A DNA stretch of 5,880 nucleotides from an uncultured Barnesiella sp. (GTDB lineage Bacteria > Bacteroidota > Bacteroidia > Bacteroidales > Barnesiellaceae_A), in assembly GCA_904502265.1 (NCBI GenBank), contig CAJGDT010000109.1, positions 1 through 5,880 of the forward strand, given 5' to 3'. This document shows, piece after piece, positions 1-5,880 of the stretch. The notes below the pieces were generated by a model that ran no database searches, was not told the origin of the DNA, and saw nothing but the letters and a program-made list of their open reading frames with translations. The stretch's first letter is position 1; every line of letters starts with the position of its first letter. Both the position numbers and the translations under genes were made by a program.

Positions 1-2
1 AT

Positions 3-1106
3 GCGGCAGGTCTTATCATCTACTACGACGAGAACCTCCGCGCCGTACACATGGAGAAGAAACCTATTGCCTGGTATTACGAAGACATCTTCACCAAACT
101 ATATGTACCCTCTCACCCCATCTACACTATCCAGCCCGACATTACCGAGAAGATAGCCCGGTCGGAGAGTGCAAGAGTATACTACTACAAGAGTCAGGCA
201 CAACCTGTACAAGAGATTTACACAGCGCCGGGCACACTCGACCGCCTGTATATAGGAGCAATGTATTTTGCAGAGAACACATTGGGTATCAAGAATATGT
301 GGCTCATTGCTCTCGTTATAATTGCAATAGAATACATCTTGATGATACCCGCCTACTTAGCCAAAAGAGCCAAGGACAAAATACCGGGTTGGATACTTCG
401 CATCATTATCCTCCTGCTTACAGTGCCGTTTACCATATATTGCATTGTATATATTACACGACTACACTTTATCCTTGCCATATTAACCGCACTCTTTATA
501 CTCGGACCTCCATTATTGATTTTAATCGAGGTATTTTCAAGCACTCAGAAGTTCCGATGCAAGAAGTGCAACACATGGCACAAAAAGTTCAATGTACTGC
601 ATGCCGAAGAGTTGGATCGCTACTTTACCTCGCCCGAAATCAGATATGATACGCAAAGGCAGGTATTCAGTAAACGTAGCAATGGCTATTCGGGTAGCAC
701 ATGGGTGTCGACAAGCGACCGTGGCTACAACTATAAAACAACGGTAGATTTCGTGAAAATAATGCGATATAAATACCAATGCCCCAACTGTCGCCATGAG
801 TGGGTGGAGAACGGCCGTAGCTCAAGACCACTTCCCGGCCCGATATGCTTTACCGGCCATGTAACCACCAAACATGAGTGGAAAGAGACCGAGGTAAAGA
901 AAACCCGCTACAAACTGGATGGCACGGTAATACACGAAGAGGAAGAGTCAAGAGATGTTACTCGTAGCAGTAGCGGTGGAAGTTCGTCAAGACGATTTGA
1001 TATAGAACGCTACAACCAATACTTGCGCCGATACCAAAGAGAGAACGACATCAATATTTTATATAAATATGAGTCGGAATTTTATGGAAATTATTTCGGC
1101 GAATAG
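3..1106 (+). CDS. Unrecognised membrane protein with split zinc-ribbon-like cysteines (5' partial)
   Basis: I do not recognise the family. The frame stays open to the left edge: 16 further codons precede the first ATG (base 51), and that ATG has no visible ribosome site, so the real start is probably outside the window. Residues are counted from the Met at base 51. Residues 1-80 are a soluble, Tyr-rich stretch. Three hydrophobic segments follow, at about 82-104, 112-136 and 138-162. The basic loop AKRAKDK between the first two suggests that this loop and the C-terminal region are cytosolic and the N-terminal part is outside. That topology would fit a further signal or membrane segment upstream. 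Two CxxC pairs (Cys170/Cys173 in RCKKCNTWH and Cys244/Cys247 in QCPNCRHEW) could bind one zinc ion, with about 70 Ser/Tyr/Arg-rich residues between them. The tail has a Ser/Gly run (about 306-313) and ends charged and Tyr-rich. The gene lies 48 bases before sppA on the same strand and may be cotranscribed with it. The coding call is firm; the function is unknown. Confidence 0.8.
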   Translation, partial: AAGLIIYYDENLRAVHMEKKPIAWYYEDIFTKLYVPSHPIYTIQPDITEKIARSESARVYYYKSQAQPVQEIYTAPGTLDRLYIGAMYFAENTLGIKNMWLIALVIIAIEYILMIPAYLAKRAKDKIPGWILRIIILLLTVPFTIYCIVYITRLHFILAILTALFILGPPLLILIEVFSSTQKFRCKKCNTWHKKFNVLHAEELDRYFTSPEIRYDTQRQVFSKRSNGYSGSTWVSTSDRGYNYKTTVDFVKIMRYKYQCPNCRHEWVENGRSSRPLPGPICFTGHVTTKHEWKETEVKKTRYKLDGTVIHEEEESRDVTRSSSGGSSSRRFDIERYNQYLRRYQRENDINILYKYESEFYGNYFGE

Positions 1107-1154
1107 TGACATAACAACAACGAATTTTATAAACACTCTAAGTAACAAACACAA

Positions 1155-2939
1155 ATGAAAAAGTTTTTTAAAACCACCTTTGCATGCGTGTTGGGAACAC
1201 TCATAGCAGGATTTATATTGGTAATGATCTTCACCATTATGCTTGTGGGCGTTACTGCTTCGTCGGTAACATCTCAAGAAAAACCTTACGTTTCGAAGGC
1301 CAATTCAGTACTCAAACTTGATCTCAGCGGCACATTGCAAGAGCGCTATGAGGAAGACGTAAACTTCGATCCTATGACATTGCTCAACCAAAGTGGTAAT
1401 GAATCATCGGTTGGTCTTGACCAATTGCGCAAAGCATTGGATACAGCCGCCAATGACAAAAATATCGTAGGTATCTACATCGATGCCAAAGGTCTGTCGG
1501 CTATGCCTGCCTCTATCGAGCAAGTACGCAACATGCTCGTAGAGTTCAAGGAGAAGAGCGGCAAATGGATATATTCATACGCCGACAACTACGCTCAAGG
1601 CGACTATGTTCTTGCATCGGTAGCTGATACTGTTGTACTCAACCCCATCGGCACAGTCGACATACATGGCTTGGGCGGCATGCAAATGTTCTACCCCGTA
1701 GCTCTTAAGAAATTGGGCGTTGAAATGAAGATATTCCGTGTAGGTACATACAAATCGGCTGTTGAGCCTTACATGTGCGAAGAGATGAGTCCCGCCAACC
1801 GCGAACAAACACTCGCCTACCTCAACACCATCTGGGATACTTACACCACAGGTGTTACCGCTTCTCGTGAATTTACAGCTGAGCACTTCAACAACGTTGC
1901 TAATGCCGTTACTTCACTTCTTCCCACTCAAGAGATGCTCGCCATGAACCTCGTCGATACACTCATGTATCGTCCCCAATTCAACGAGTGGCTCAAGGCC
2001 AAAGCAGGTGTTGCAGAAGATGAGGAAATAAACTTTGCAACTGTAAGCCAACTTGCATCGACAGTAGTAGATGAAAGCCAATCGAAGAATACTATTGCAG
2101 TAGTTTATGCCGTAGGTGACATTATGGAGAGCGGCGGTGGCATCAATAGCGACGACCTCGTTCCCGAATTGACCAAACTTCGCAAGGACGAAAATATCAA
2201 GGCCGTTGTATTGCGCGTGAACTCGCCCGGTGGTAGCGCATACGCATCGGAGCAAATATGGGCTGAGCTCGAAGCATTAAAAGCTGCCGGTAAGAAACTC
2301 ATTGTATCAATGAGCGACATGGCTGCATCGGGTGGTTACTACATCTCATGTGGTGCCGACCGCATCTTTGCCGAGAACACTACACTCACCGGTTCTATCG
2401 GTGTATTTGGTACAATGCCTATTGCTAAAGAGTTGATGCAAGACAAACTTGGCATGCGCTTTGATGGTGCATTTACACACAATGGCGGTGATCCCTATAG
2501 CGGTGAGGCCCTTTACTGTGGCATTAAAGAGAACCAAGCTATCGCCATCCAACGCAATATTGAGAATACTTACGACCTCTTTACTCGTCGTTGTGCCGAG
2601 GGTCGTGGTATGAGCCAAGACGACATCAAGAAGATTGCCGAGGGCCGTGTATGGGTTGGTAAAACTGCTGCTGAGATAGGTCTTGTTGACGAAATAGGTA
2701 GTATTGAAGATGCTATCGCATACGCTGCTCAAGTATGCGAACTCGAAGACTACAAAGTAGCCAACTATCCCGCAGTGAAGAGCAAATTTGAGAAACTCAT
2801 GGAGAACTTTGGCAACATGACACGTGCCAACATTGCTTCTTGGGTGCTCGGTGAGGATATCGAATACATCAAAGCTCTCAAAGAGATTGAGAATGTTACC
2901 GGCGTACAAGCCCGCATGGACAACATTACTATTAAATAA
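1155..2939 (+). CDS. sppA: Signal peptide peptidase SppA, 67K type (peptidase family S49)
   Basis: SppA is an inner-membrane serine protease that cuts up signal peptides left after secretion and some membrane proteins, using a Ser-Lys dyad on the periplasmic side. At 594 aa this is the long, two-domain form (E. coli SppA is 618 aa). A basic start (MKKFFK) and one hydrophobic segment at about 10-37 form a signal anchor. The N-terminal S49 domain (about 90-280) carries the general-base lysine, Lys200 in GTYKSAVEP, which matches E. coli Lys209. The C-terminal S49 domain (about 315-530) carries the nucleophile Ser392 in MAASGGYYIS, which matches E. coli Ser409. The conserved VNSPGGS (355-361) and TGSIGVFG (412-419) stretches are also present, so the enzyme looks complete and active. 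The chosen ATG gives a full signal anchor and is preceded by the A-rich leader usual in this phylum. The stop overlaps the lpxK start by one base, so the two are almost certainly cotranscribed. Confidence 0.96.
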   Translation: MKKFFKTTFACVLGTLIAGFILVMIFTIMLVGVTASSVTSQEKPYVSKANSVLKLDLSGTLQERYEEDVNFDPMTLLNQSGNESSVGLDQLRKALDTAANDKNIVGIYIDAKGLSAMPASIEQVRNMLVEFKEKSGKWIYSYADNYAQGDYVLASVADTVVLNPIGTVDIHGLGGMQMFYPVALKKLGVEMKIFRVGTYKSAVEPYMCEEMSPANREQTLAYLNTIWDTYTTGVTASREFTAEHFNNVANAVTSLLPTQEMLAMNLVDTLMYRPQFNEWLKAKAGVAEDEEINFATVSQLASTVVDESQSKNTIAVVYAVGDIMESGGGINSDDLVPELTKLRKDENIKAVVLRVNSPGGSAYASEQIWAELEALKAAGKKLIVSMSDMAASGGYYISCGADRIFAENTTLTGSIGVFGTMPIAKELMQDKLGMRFDGAFTHNGGDPYSGEALYCGIKENQAIAIQRNIENTYDLFTRRCAEGRGMSQDDIKKIAEGRVWVGKTAAEIGLVDEIGSIEDAIAYAAQVCELEDYKVANYPAVKSKFEKLMENFGNMTRANIASWVLGEDIEYIKALKEIENVTGVQARMDNITIK

Positions 2940-2941
2940 TG
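2937..2941 (+). promoter_or_regulatory. TAATG stop/start overlap joining sppA to lpxK
   Basis: The sppA stop TAA (2937-2939) shares its last A with the lpxK start ATG (2939-2941). No Shine-Dalgarno-like sequence stands out ahead of this ATG. Ribosomes finishing sppA may therefore restart directly on lpxK. The overlap is seen in the sequence; coupled translation is an inference. Confidence 0.6.
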
Positions 2942-4006
2942 CCCAACCGCAAGGATATACCACACATCTACAAGCCTCTGTCACCTCTGGCTTGGCTATA
3001 TAGTGCCGGTGTGTGGATGCGAAACAGACTCTTCGACCGAGGAATACTCCCGGTCGAGGAGTTTTCTATTCCTATTATATCGGTGGGTAACCTCACCGTA
3101 GGTGGTACAGGCAAAACGCCCCAAATAGAATACCTGATAGAACTACTATCGCCACACAAACGCATAGCCGTACTAAGTCGTGGCTACCATCGTCGCAGCA
3201 AAGGGTTTGTCTTAGCAACAGCCAACAGTACTGCAGCAGACATTGGCGACGAGCCACTGCAAATATTTAGCAAATACCCCACCATAACAGTAGCAGTCGA
3301 CAGCAATCGCCGACGTGGCATCAAGCAACTATTGCAACTAAGTGAACGTCCTGAAGTCATCCTGCTCGACGATGCCCACCAACATCGCTATGTACACCCC
3401 ACCCTTTCAATAGTGCTTTGCGACTACAACCGCCCCATATATGCCGACCTATCATTGCCTGCGGGTCGACTGCGAGAGCCGATGAGCGGGCTGAAAAGGG
3501 CCGACATCGTACTTGTAACCAAGTGCCCCCATACCCTTACCGACAACGAATTACAGTATGAGGCTGAGCAACTGCACTATCCTATCGACAGGCTTTATGC
3601 CTCGCACATTGCATACGGTGCGCCATACAATATCGCAACGAAAGAGAGCCAAGACATTGCTACAATTGCCACACAACGCAACATCATCATTTTTACAGGC
3701 ATAGCCAACCCTACTCCCATGATAGAGTATGTGAGCAAATACACCTCGCATATCACGGTACAATCGTACCCCGACCATCATATTTTTACTACACAAGAGA
3801 TAGAAAAACTGGCTCTCATGGTAGCACAAAAGGAGGCTATCGTAATTACTACCGAAAAGGATGCAGCACGTTTGAGAGACTTAGAACTTCCCCACCAAGT
3901 CATAGAAAACAGCTACATACTACCTTTAAAGACTGTAGTACAACCCACCAAGGGCAAGAGTGAGTTTGACCGACTCATCCTTCAAACCGTAGGTATTCAA
4001 GCTTAA
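2939..4006 (+). CDS. lpxK: Tetraacyldisaccharide 4'-kinase LpxK
   Basis: LpxK transfers a phosphate from ATP to the 4' position of tetraacyldisaccharide 1-phosphate, giving lipid IVA. It acts on the cytosolic face of the inner membrane, late in lipid A synthesis. The 355 aa length is normal for the family. The N-terminal hydrophobic/amphipathic helix (about 14-32) is where the family touches the membrane. The P-loop is GGTGKT at 55-60 (Lys59, Thr60). Further family landmarks are SRGYHRRSKGF (80-90), DIGDEP (101-106), the double Asp 144-145, LPAGRLREP (174-182), the PDHH motif (278-281), which probably holds the catalytic His, and TTEKDAARL (304-312). One oddity is that the motif usually written DD(G/A)FQH reads DDAHQH here, with His147 in place of Phe. 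The ATG overlapping the sppA stop gives the expected N-terminus. The gene ends 23 bases before a terminator hairpin, so it closes the operon. Confidence 0.96.
   Translation: MPNRKDIPHIYKPLSPLAWLYSAGVWMRNRLFDRGILPVEEFSIPIISVGNLTVGGTGKTPQIEYLIELLSPHKRIAVLSRGYHRRSKGFVLATANSTAADIGDEPLQIFSKYPTITVAVDSNRRRGIKQLLQLSERPEVILLDDAHQHRYVHPTLSIVLCDYNRPIYADLSLPAGRLREPMSGLKRADIVLVTKCPHTLTDNELQYEAEQLHYPIDRLYASHIAYGAPYNIATKESQDIATIATQRNIIIFTGIANPTPMIEYVSKYTSHITVQSYPDHHIFTTQEIEKLALMVAQKEAIVITTEKDAARLRDLELPHQVIENSYILPLKTVVQPTKGKSEFDRLILQTVGIQA
3026..3064 (+). other. Strong terminator-like hairpin inside lpxK
   Basis: Bases 3026-3039 pair with 3051-3064 over 14 positions: 12 Watson-Crick pairs and two G-U wobbles (3027/3063 and 3032/3058). 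Past a bulged A at 3040, bases 3041-3043 pair with 3048-3050 and leave the tetraloop ATAC. The 3' arm ends in a short T run (3062-3065), so the RNA would resemble an intrinsic terminator. It lies about 90-125 bases into lpxK, over codons for residues about 30-42. It could act as an attenuator or an mRNA stability element, or it could be a by-product of the codons. The pairing is seen directly; any role is speculative. Confidence 0.3.
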
Positions 4007-4029
4007 GCAACAGCTTTACCAAGAAAATA

Positions 4030-4065
4030 AAAACAGCGATGCGCCATTCGGCACATCGCTGTTTT
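4030..4065. terminator. Bidirectional intrinsic terminator between convergent operons
   Basis: A perfect 12-bp inverted repeat pairs 4030-4041 (AAAACAGCGATG) with 4054-4065 (CATCGCTGTTTT). Inside it, a C-A mismatch is followed by three more pairs (4043-4045 with 4050-4052) around the tetraloop ATTC. On the + strand the stem runs into TTTTCTT, which would end the sppA-lpxK transcript. On the minus strand the complement of the A-rich stretch 4021-4033 gives a longer T-rich tail, which would end the dehydrogenase transcript. It sits in the 78-base gap between two convergent genes, as expected for a shared terminator. Confidence 0.88.
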
Positions 4066-4084
4066 CTTATATTTAGCTAAACAA

Positions 4085-5788
4085 TTATCGACGATAGTCG
4101 GCAAGTTGTTCGGCTGTGTAGCTGTCGATAAATGCAGCATGCTTGGCCACCTCGGCCTCACCCATGTTGATATATACGCGAGCTGAAGTAGCAAACTTCT
4201 CATTGCTTGTAGTATCGAGCAAGAGCAAGTGACCCATGATAATATTACCTGCCATTTCGACCAAACGACGAGCCATGAAGTCAATCAACTCGTTGTTCTT
4301 GGTAGCGGTAACTTTCTCAACGGCGGCGGCATACTTCTCACGCATAGCGATGAGTCGGTCGCGCAAGGGCAAGAGGTCGGCATTGATTTCGGCAGCCTCG
4401 TAGTCCATAATCTTGTTGAGGTATGAGCCTGTAGTGACGTGGCGGATAGCGGCTACAACTTGCAACTGAGTAGTACCCTCATAGATAGAGGTGATGCGTG
4501 CGTCGCGATAGATGCGCTCACAAGCATAGTCCTTCATGAAACCCGAGCCACCGTGTACTTGCACACAGTCGTAGGCATTTTGATTACAATATTCGCTCGA
4601 CATACCCTTTGCAAGGGGAGTAAACGCATCGGCAAGTTTTTGATAGGCCTTCATTTCGGCACGTTCATCATCCTCCAAGAGACGCTCTTTGGCGATGTCT
4701 TCCCAGTTCTTATAGAGGTCAACGAAACGAGTTGTTTCGTACAACAACGAACGTGATGCATCGAGTTTGGCTTTCATTACCGATATCATCTCATATACAG
4801 CGGGGAACTCGATAATAGCCTTACCAAACTGTTTACGGTCTTGAGCATAAGCAAGCGCCTCGCGATAGGCAGCCTCCGACACACCTACCGATTGAGCAGC
4901 GATACCCAAGCGAGCACCATTCATCAAGGCCATAACGTACTTGATAAGACCCATCTTACGGCTACCGCACAACTCGGCACGAGCATTCTTGAATACCAAC
5001 TCACAAGTGGGTGAGCCTTTGATACCCATCTTATTCTCGATACGACGTACAGTTACACCGCCATCGTTCTTATCGTATATAAACATAGAAAGACCGCGGC
5101 CATCCTTAGTACCCTCTTCCGAACGAGCCAATACGAGTGCGATATCGCCATCACCATTGGTAATGAAGCGTTTCACACCATTGAGGTACCAGCAACCATC
5201 CTCCTCGCTATAAGTAGCCTTGAGCATAACGGCTTGCAAGTCACTACCGGCATCGGGCTCAGTCAAGTCCATTGCCATAGTTTCACCGGCACATACGCGG
5301 GGGAGATATTTGGCTTTTTGCTCTTCGCTGGCAAATTCATATATTGTCTCGGCACAGTCTTGAAGACCCCAGATGTTTACAAAACCAGCATCGGCACGGC
5401 TCACCATGTCGGCAGCCATGATGTAGGGAACAAGCGAGAAGTTCAAGCCATTGTAACGACGGGGAATAGAGATACCCATCAAACCGGCCTTGATAAGAGC
5501 ATCGAGGTTCTTTTGTGTACCTTGTGCATATACCACACGGCCATCAACCACATGGGGACCTTCATGGTCGACACTCTCGGCATTGGCAGCTACGATTTCG
5601 CCCGAAATTTCACCGGCTATCTCCAACACCTTCTCATAACTATCCATTGCATCCTCGAAGTTGAAGGGAGCATAGTCATATTTCTCGGCATCGGCATAGT
5701 TGCGCTCTCTCATTGTCACCAACTTTTGCATAAGCGGGTGAGTCAAGTGATGTCTCAAATCACTGTTATCTAAATAGAAATTTGACAT
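4085..5788 (-). CDS. Acyl-CoA dehydrogenase family flavoprotein with C-terminal extension
   Basis: This FAD enzyme is expected to oxidise an acyl-CoA to the 2-enoyl-CoA, or run in reverse, passing electrons to electron-transfer flavoprotein. The helical N-terminal domain (about 40-170) is followed by the first family signature, LTEPDAGSD (175-183), and FITNGD (208-213). DRKQFGKAI (317-325) and the second signature, starting QVHGGSGF (410-417), lie in the C-terminal helical domain. Glu437 in IYEGTTQLQ aligns with the catalytic base of short- and medium-chain enzymes (Glu376 in MCAD), so the enzyme looks active. At 567 aa it is far longer than the classic 380-400 aa enzymes: residues 1-40 form an extra N-terminal stretch and about 455-567 an extra helical domain. 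The chosen ATG has an A-rich leader and begins the MSNFYLDN start I associate with Bacteroidales homologues. It lies 26 bases after the probable etfA stop, in the same operon. The substrate cannot be read from the sequence, so I give no gene symbol. Confidence 0.93.
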   Translation of the reverse strand: MSNFYLDNSDLRHHLTHPLMQKLVTMRERNYADAEKYDYAPFNFEDAMDSYEKVLEIAGEISGEIVAANAESVDHEGPHVVDGRVVYAQGTQKNLDALIKAGLMGISIPRRYNGLNFSLVPYIMAADMVSRADAGFVNIWGLQDCAETIYEFASEEQKAKYLPRVCAGETMAMDLTEPDAGSDLQAVMLKATYSEEDGCWYLNGVKRFITNGDGDIALVLARSEEGTKDGRGLSMFIYDKNDGGVTVRRIENKMGIKGSPTCELVFKNARAELCGSRKMGLIKYVMALMNGARLGIAAQSVGVSEAAYREALAYAQDRKQFGKAIIEFPAVYEMISVMKAKLDASRSLLYETTRFVDLYKNWEDIAKERLLEDDERAEMKAYQKLADAFTPLAKGMSSEYCNQNAYDCVQVHGGSGFMKDYACERIYRDARITSIYEGTTQLQVVAAIRHVTTGSYLNKIMDYEAAEINADLLPLRDRLIAMREKYAAAVEKVTATKNNELIDFMARRLVEMAGNIIMGHLLLLDTTSNEKFATSARVYINMGEAEVAKHAAFIDSYTAEQLADYRR

Positions 5789-5814
5789 ATTCTTAGTTTT
5801 ATCGTAGTCTGTTA

Positions 5815-5880
5815 TTATTTCGAGTTCTTCTTGTAGTATTTGATGAGCTTGGGAATTACATCCTCAACATTACCGGTAAT
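5815..5880 (-). CDS. etfA: Probable electron-transfer flavoprotein alpha subunit, C-terminal end (partial)
   Basis: Only the last 21 codons are in the window; the gene continues past the right edge. The visible end, ITGNVEDVIPKLIKYYKKNSK, resembles the closing helix of EtfA, where a Gly/Asp turn leads into a 'vvPkLi' helix. It is followed by two stop codons in tandem (TAATAA, read on the minus strand). EtfA binds FAD and, with EtfB, exchanges electrons with acyl-CoA dehydrogenases. Finding it directly upstream of such a dehydrogenase, with a 26-base gap, is the strongest support for the call. The fragment is too short for certainty on sequence alone. Confidence 0.72.
   Translation of the reverse strand: MTGNVEDVIPKLIKYYKKNSK

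Noticed and set aside
299..649. A 116-codon + strand frame overlapping the first gene
   Set aside because: It runs in another frame within the membrane protein gene. The product is Tyr/His/Thr-rich without domain features, while the main frame shows clear hydrophobic segments and paired CxxC motifs.
1107..1154. Possible Bacteroides-type promoter (TTTG ... TAnnTTTG) ahead of sppA
   Set aside because: The 48-base gap has an A-rich leader but no convincing -7 TAnnTTTG element, so I cannot tell an own promoter from read-through of the first gene.
2346..2984. A 212-codon open frame on the minus strand opposite sppA
   Set aside because: It lies wholly against the well-supported sppA and the start of lpxK. 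Its product is Cys/Val/His-rich with no recognisable domain, and the frame is open because of sppA's codon choice.
4722..4740. A 7-bp inverted repeat (ACGAAAC/GTTTCGT) with a 5-base loop
   Set aside because: It is short, lies inside the dehydrogenase coding region and has no T run after it; stems of this size are expected by chance.
5234..5773. A 179-codon open frame on the + strand opposite the acyl-CoA dehydrogenase
   Set aside because: It is fully antisense to a gene with intact family signatures and catalytic Glu; its translation has no domain and no leader. It is a shadow frame.
5869..5880. Perfect 12-bp palindrome ATTACCGGTAAT at the right edge
   Set aside because: It lies inside the probable etfA coding end, is a single copy in the window, and encodes the family-plausible residues ITGN; chance is the simplest explanation.

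Overview
The window reads as ordinary chromosomal DNA of a member of the Bacteroidota, most likely order Bacteroidales. Three things point there. The 67K-type SppA and a large (567 aa) acyl-CoA dehydrogenase beside an electron-transfer flavoprotein gene look like the versions I know from Bacteroides and relatives. The genes have A-rich leaders without clear Shine-Dalgarno sequences. LpxK shows a Gram-negative lipid A pathway. I cannot fix the family or genus from the sequence.

Layout. On the + strand, bases 3-1106 hold the 3' part of an unrecognised membrane protein gene. It has three hydrophobic segments and a split four-cysteine (zinc-ribbon-like) cytosolic part, and its true start probably lies before the window. 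After a 48-base gap come sppA (1155-2939), an inner-membrane signal peptide peptidase, and lpxK (2939-4006), the lipid A 4'-kinase; their stop and start codons overlap by one base. A strong hairpin at 4030-4065 separates lpxK from the convergent minus-strand operon and can serve as a terminator in both directions. On the minus strand, 5788-4085 is the acyl-CoA dehydrogenase. Just upstream of it, the last 21 codons of what is probably etfA (electron-transfer flavoprotein alpha) enter from the right edge.

The two halves are functionally separate. The left half serves the cell envelope: membrane protein turnover by SppA and lipid A assembly by LpxK. The right half is a redox module in which a flavin dehydrogenase would exchange electrons with its EtfAB partner. 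Coding density is very high and no stretch over 300 bases lacks a gene. I see no tRNA, rRNA, CRISPR array, insertion sequence or phage gene.

I found no convincing new biological system. The points most worth a second look are the unrecognised membrane/zinc-ribbon protein, a terminator-like hairpin inside the start of lpxK, and a Phe-to-His change in LpxK's normally conserved DDxFQH motif.
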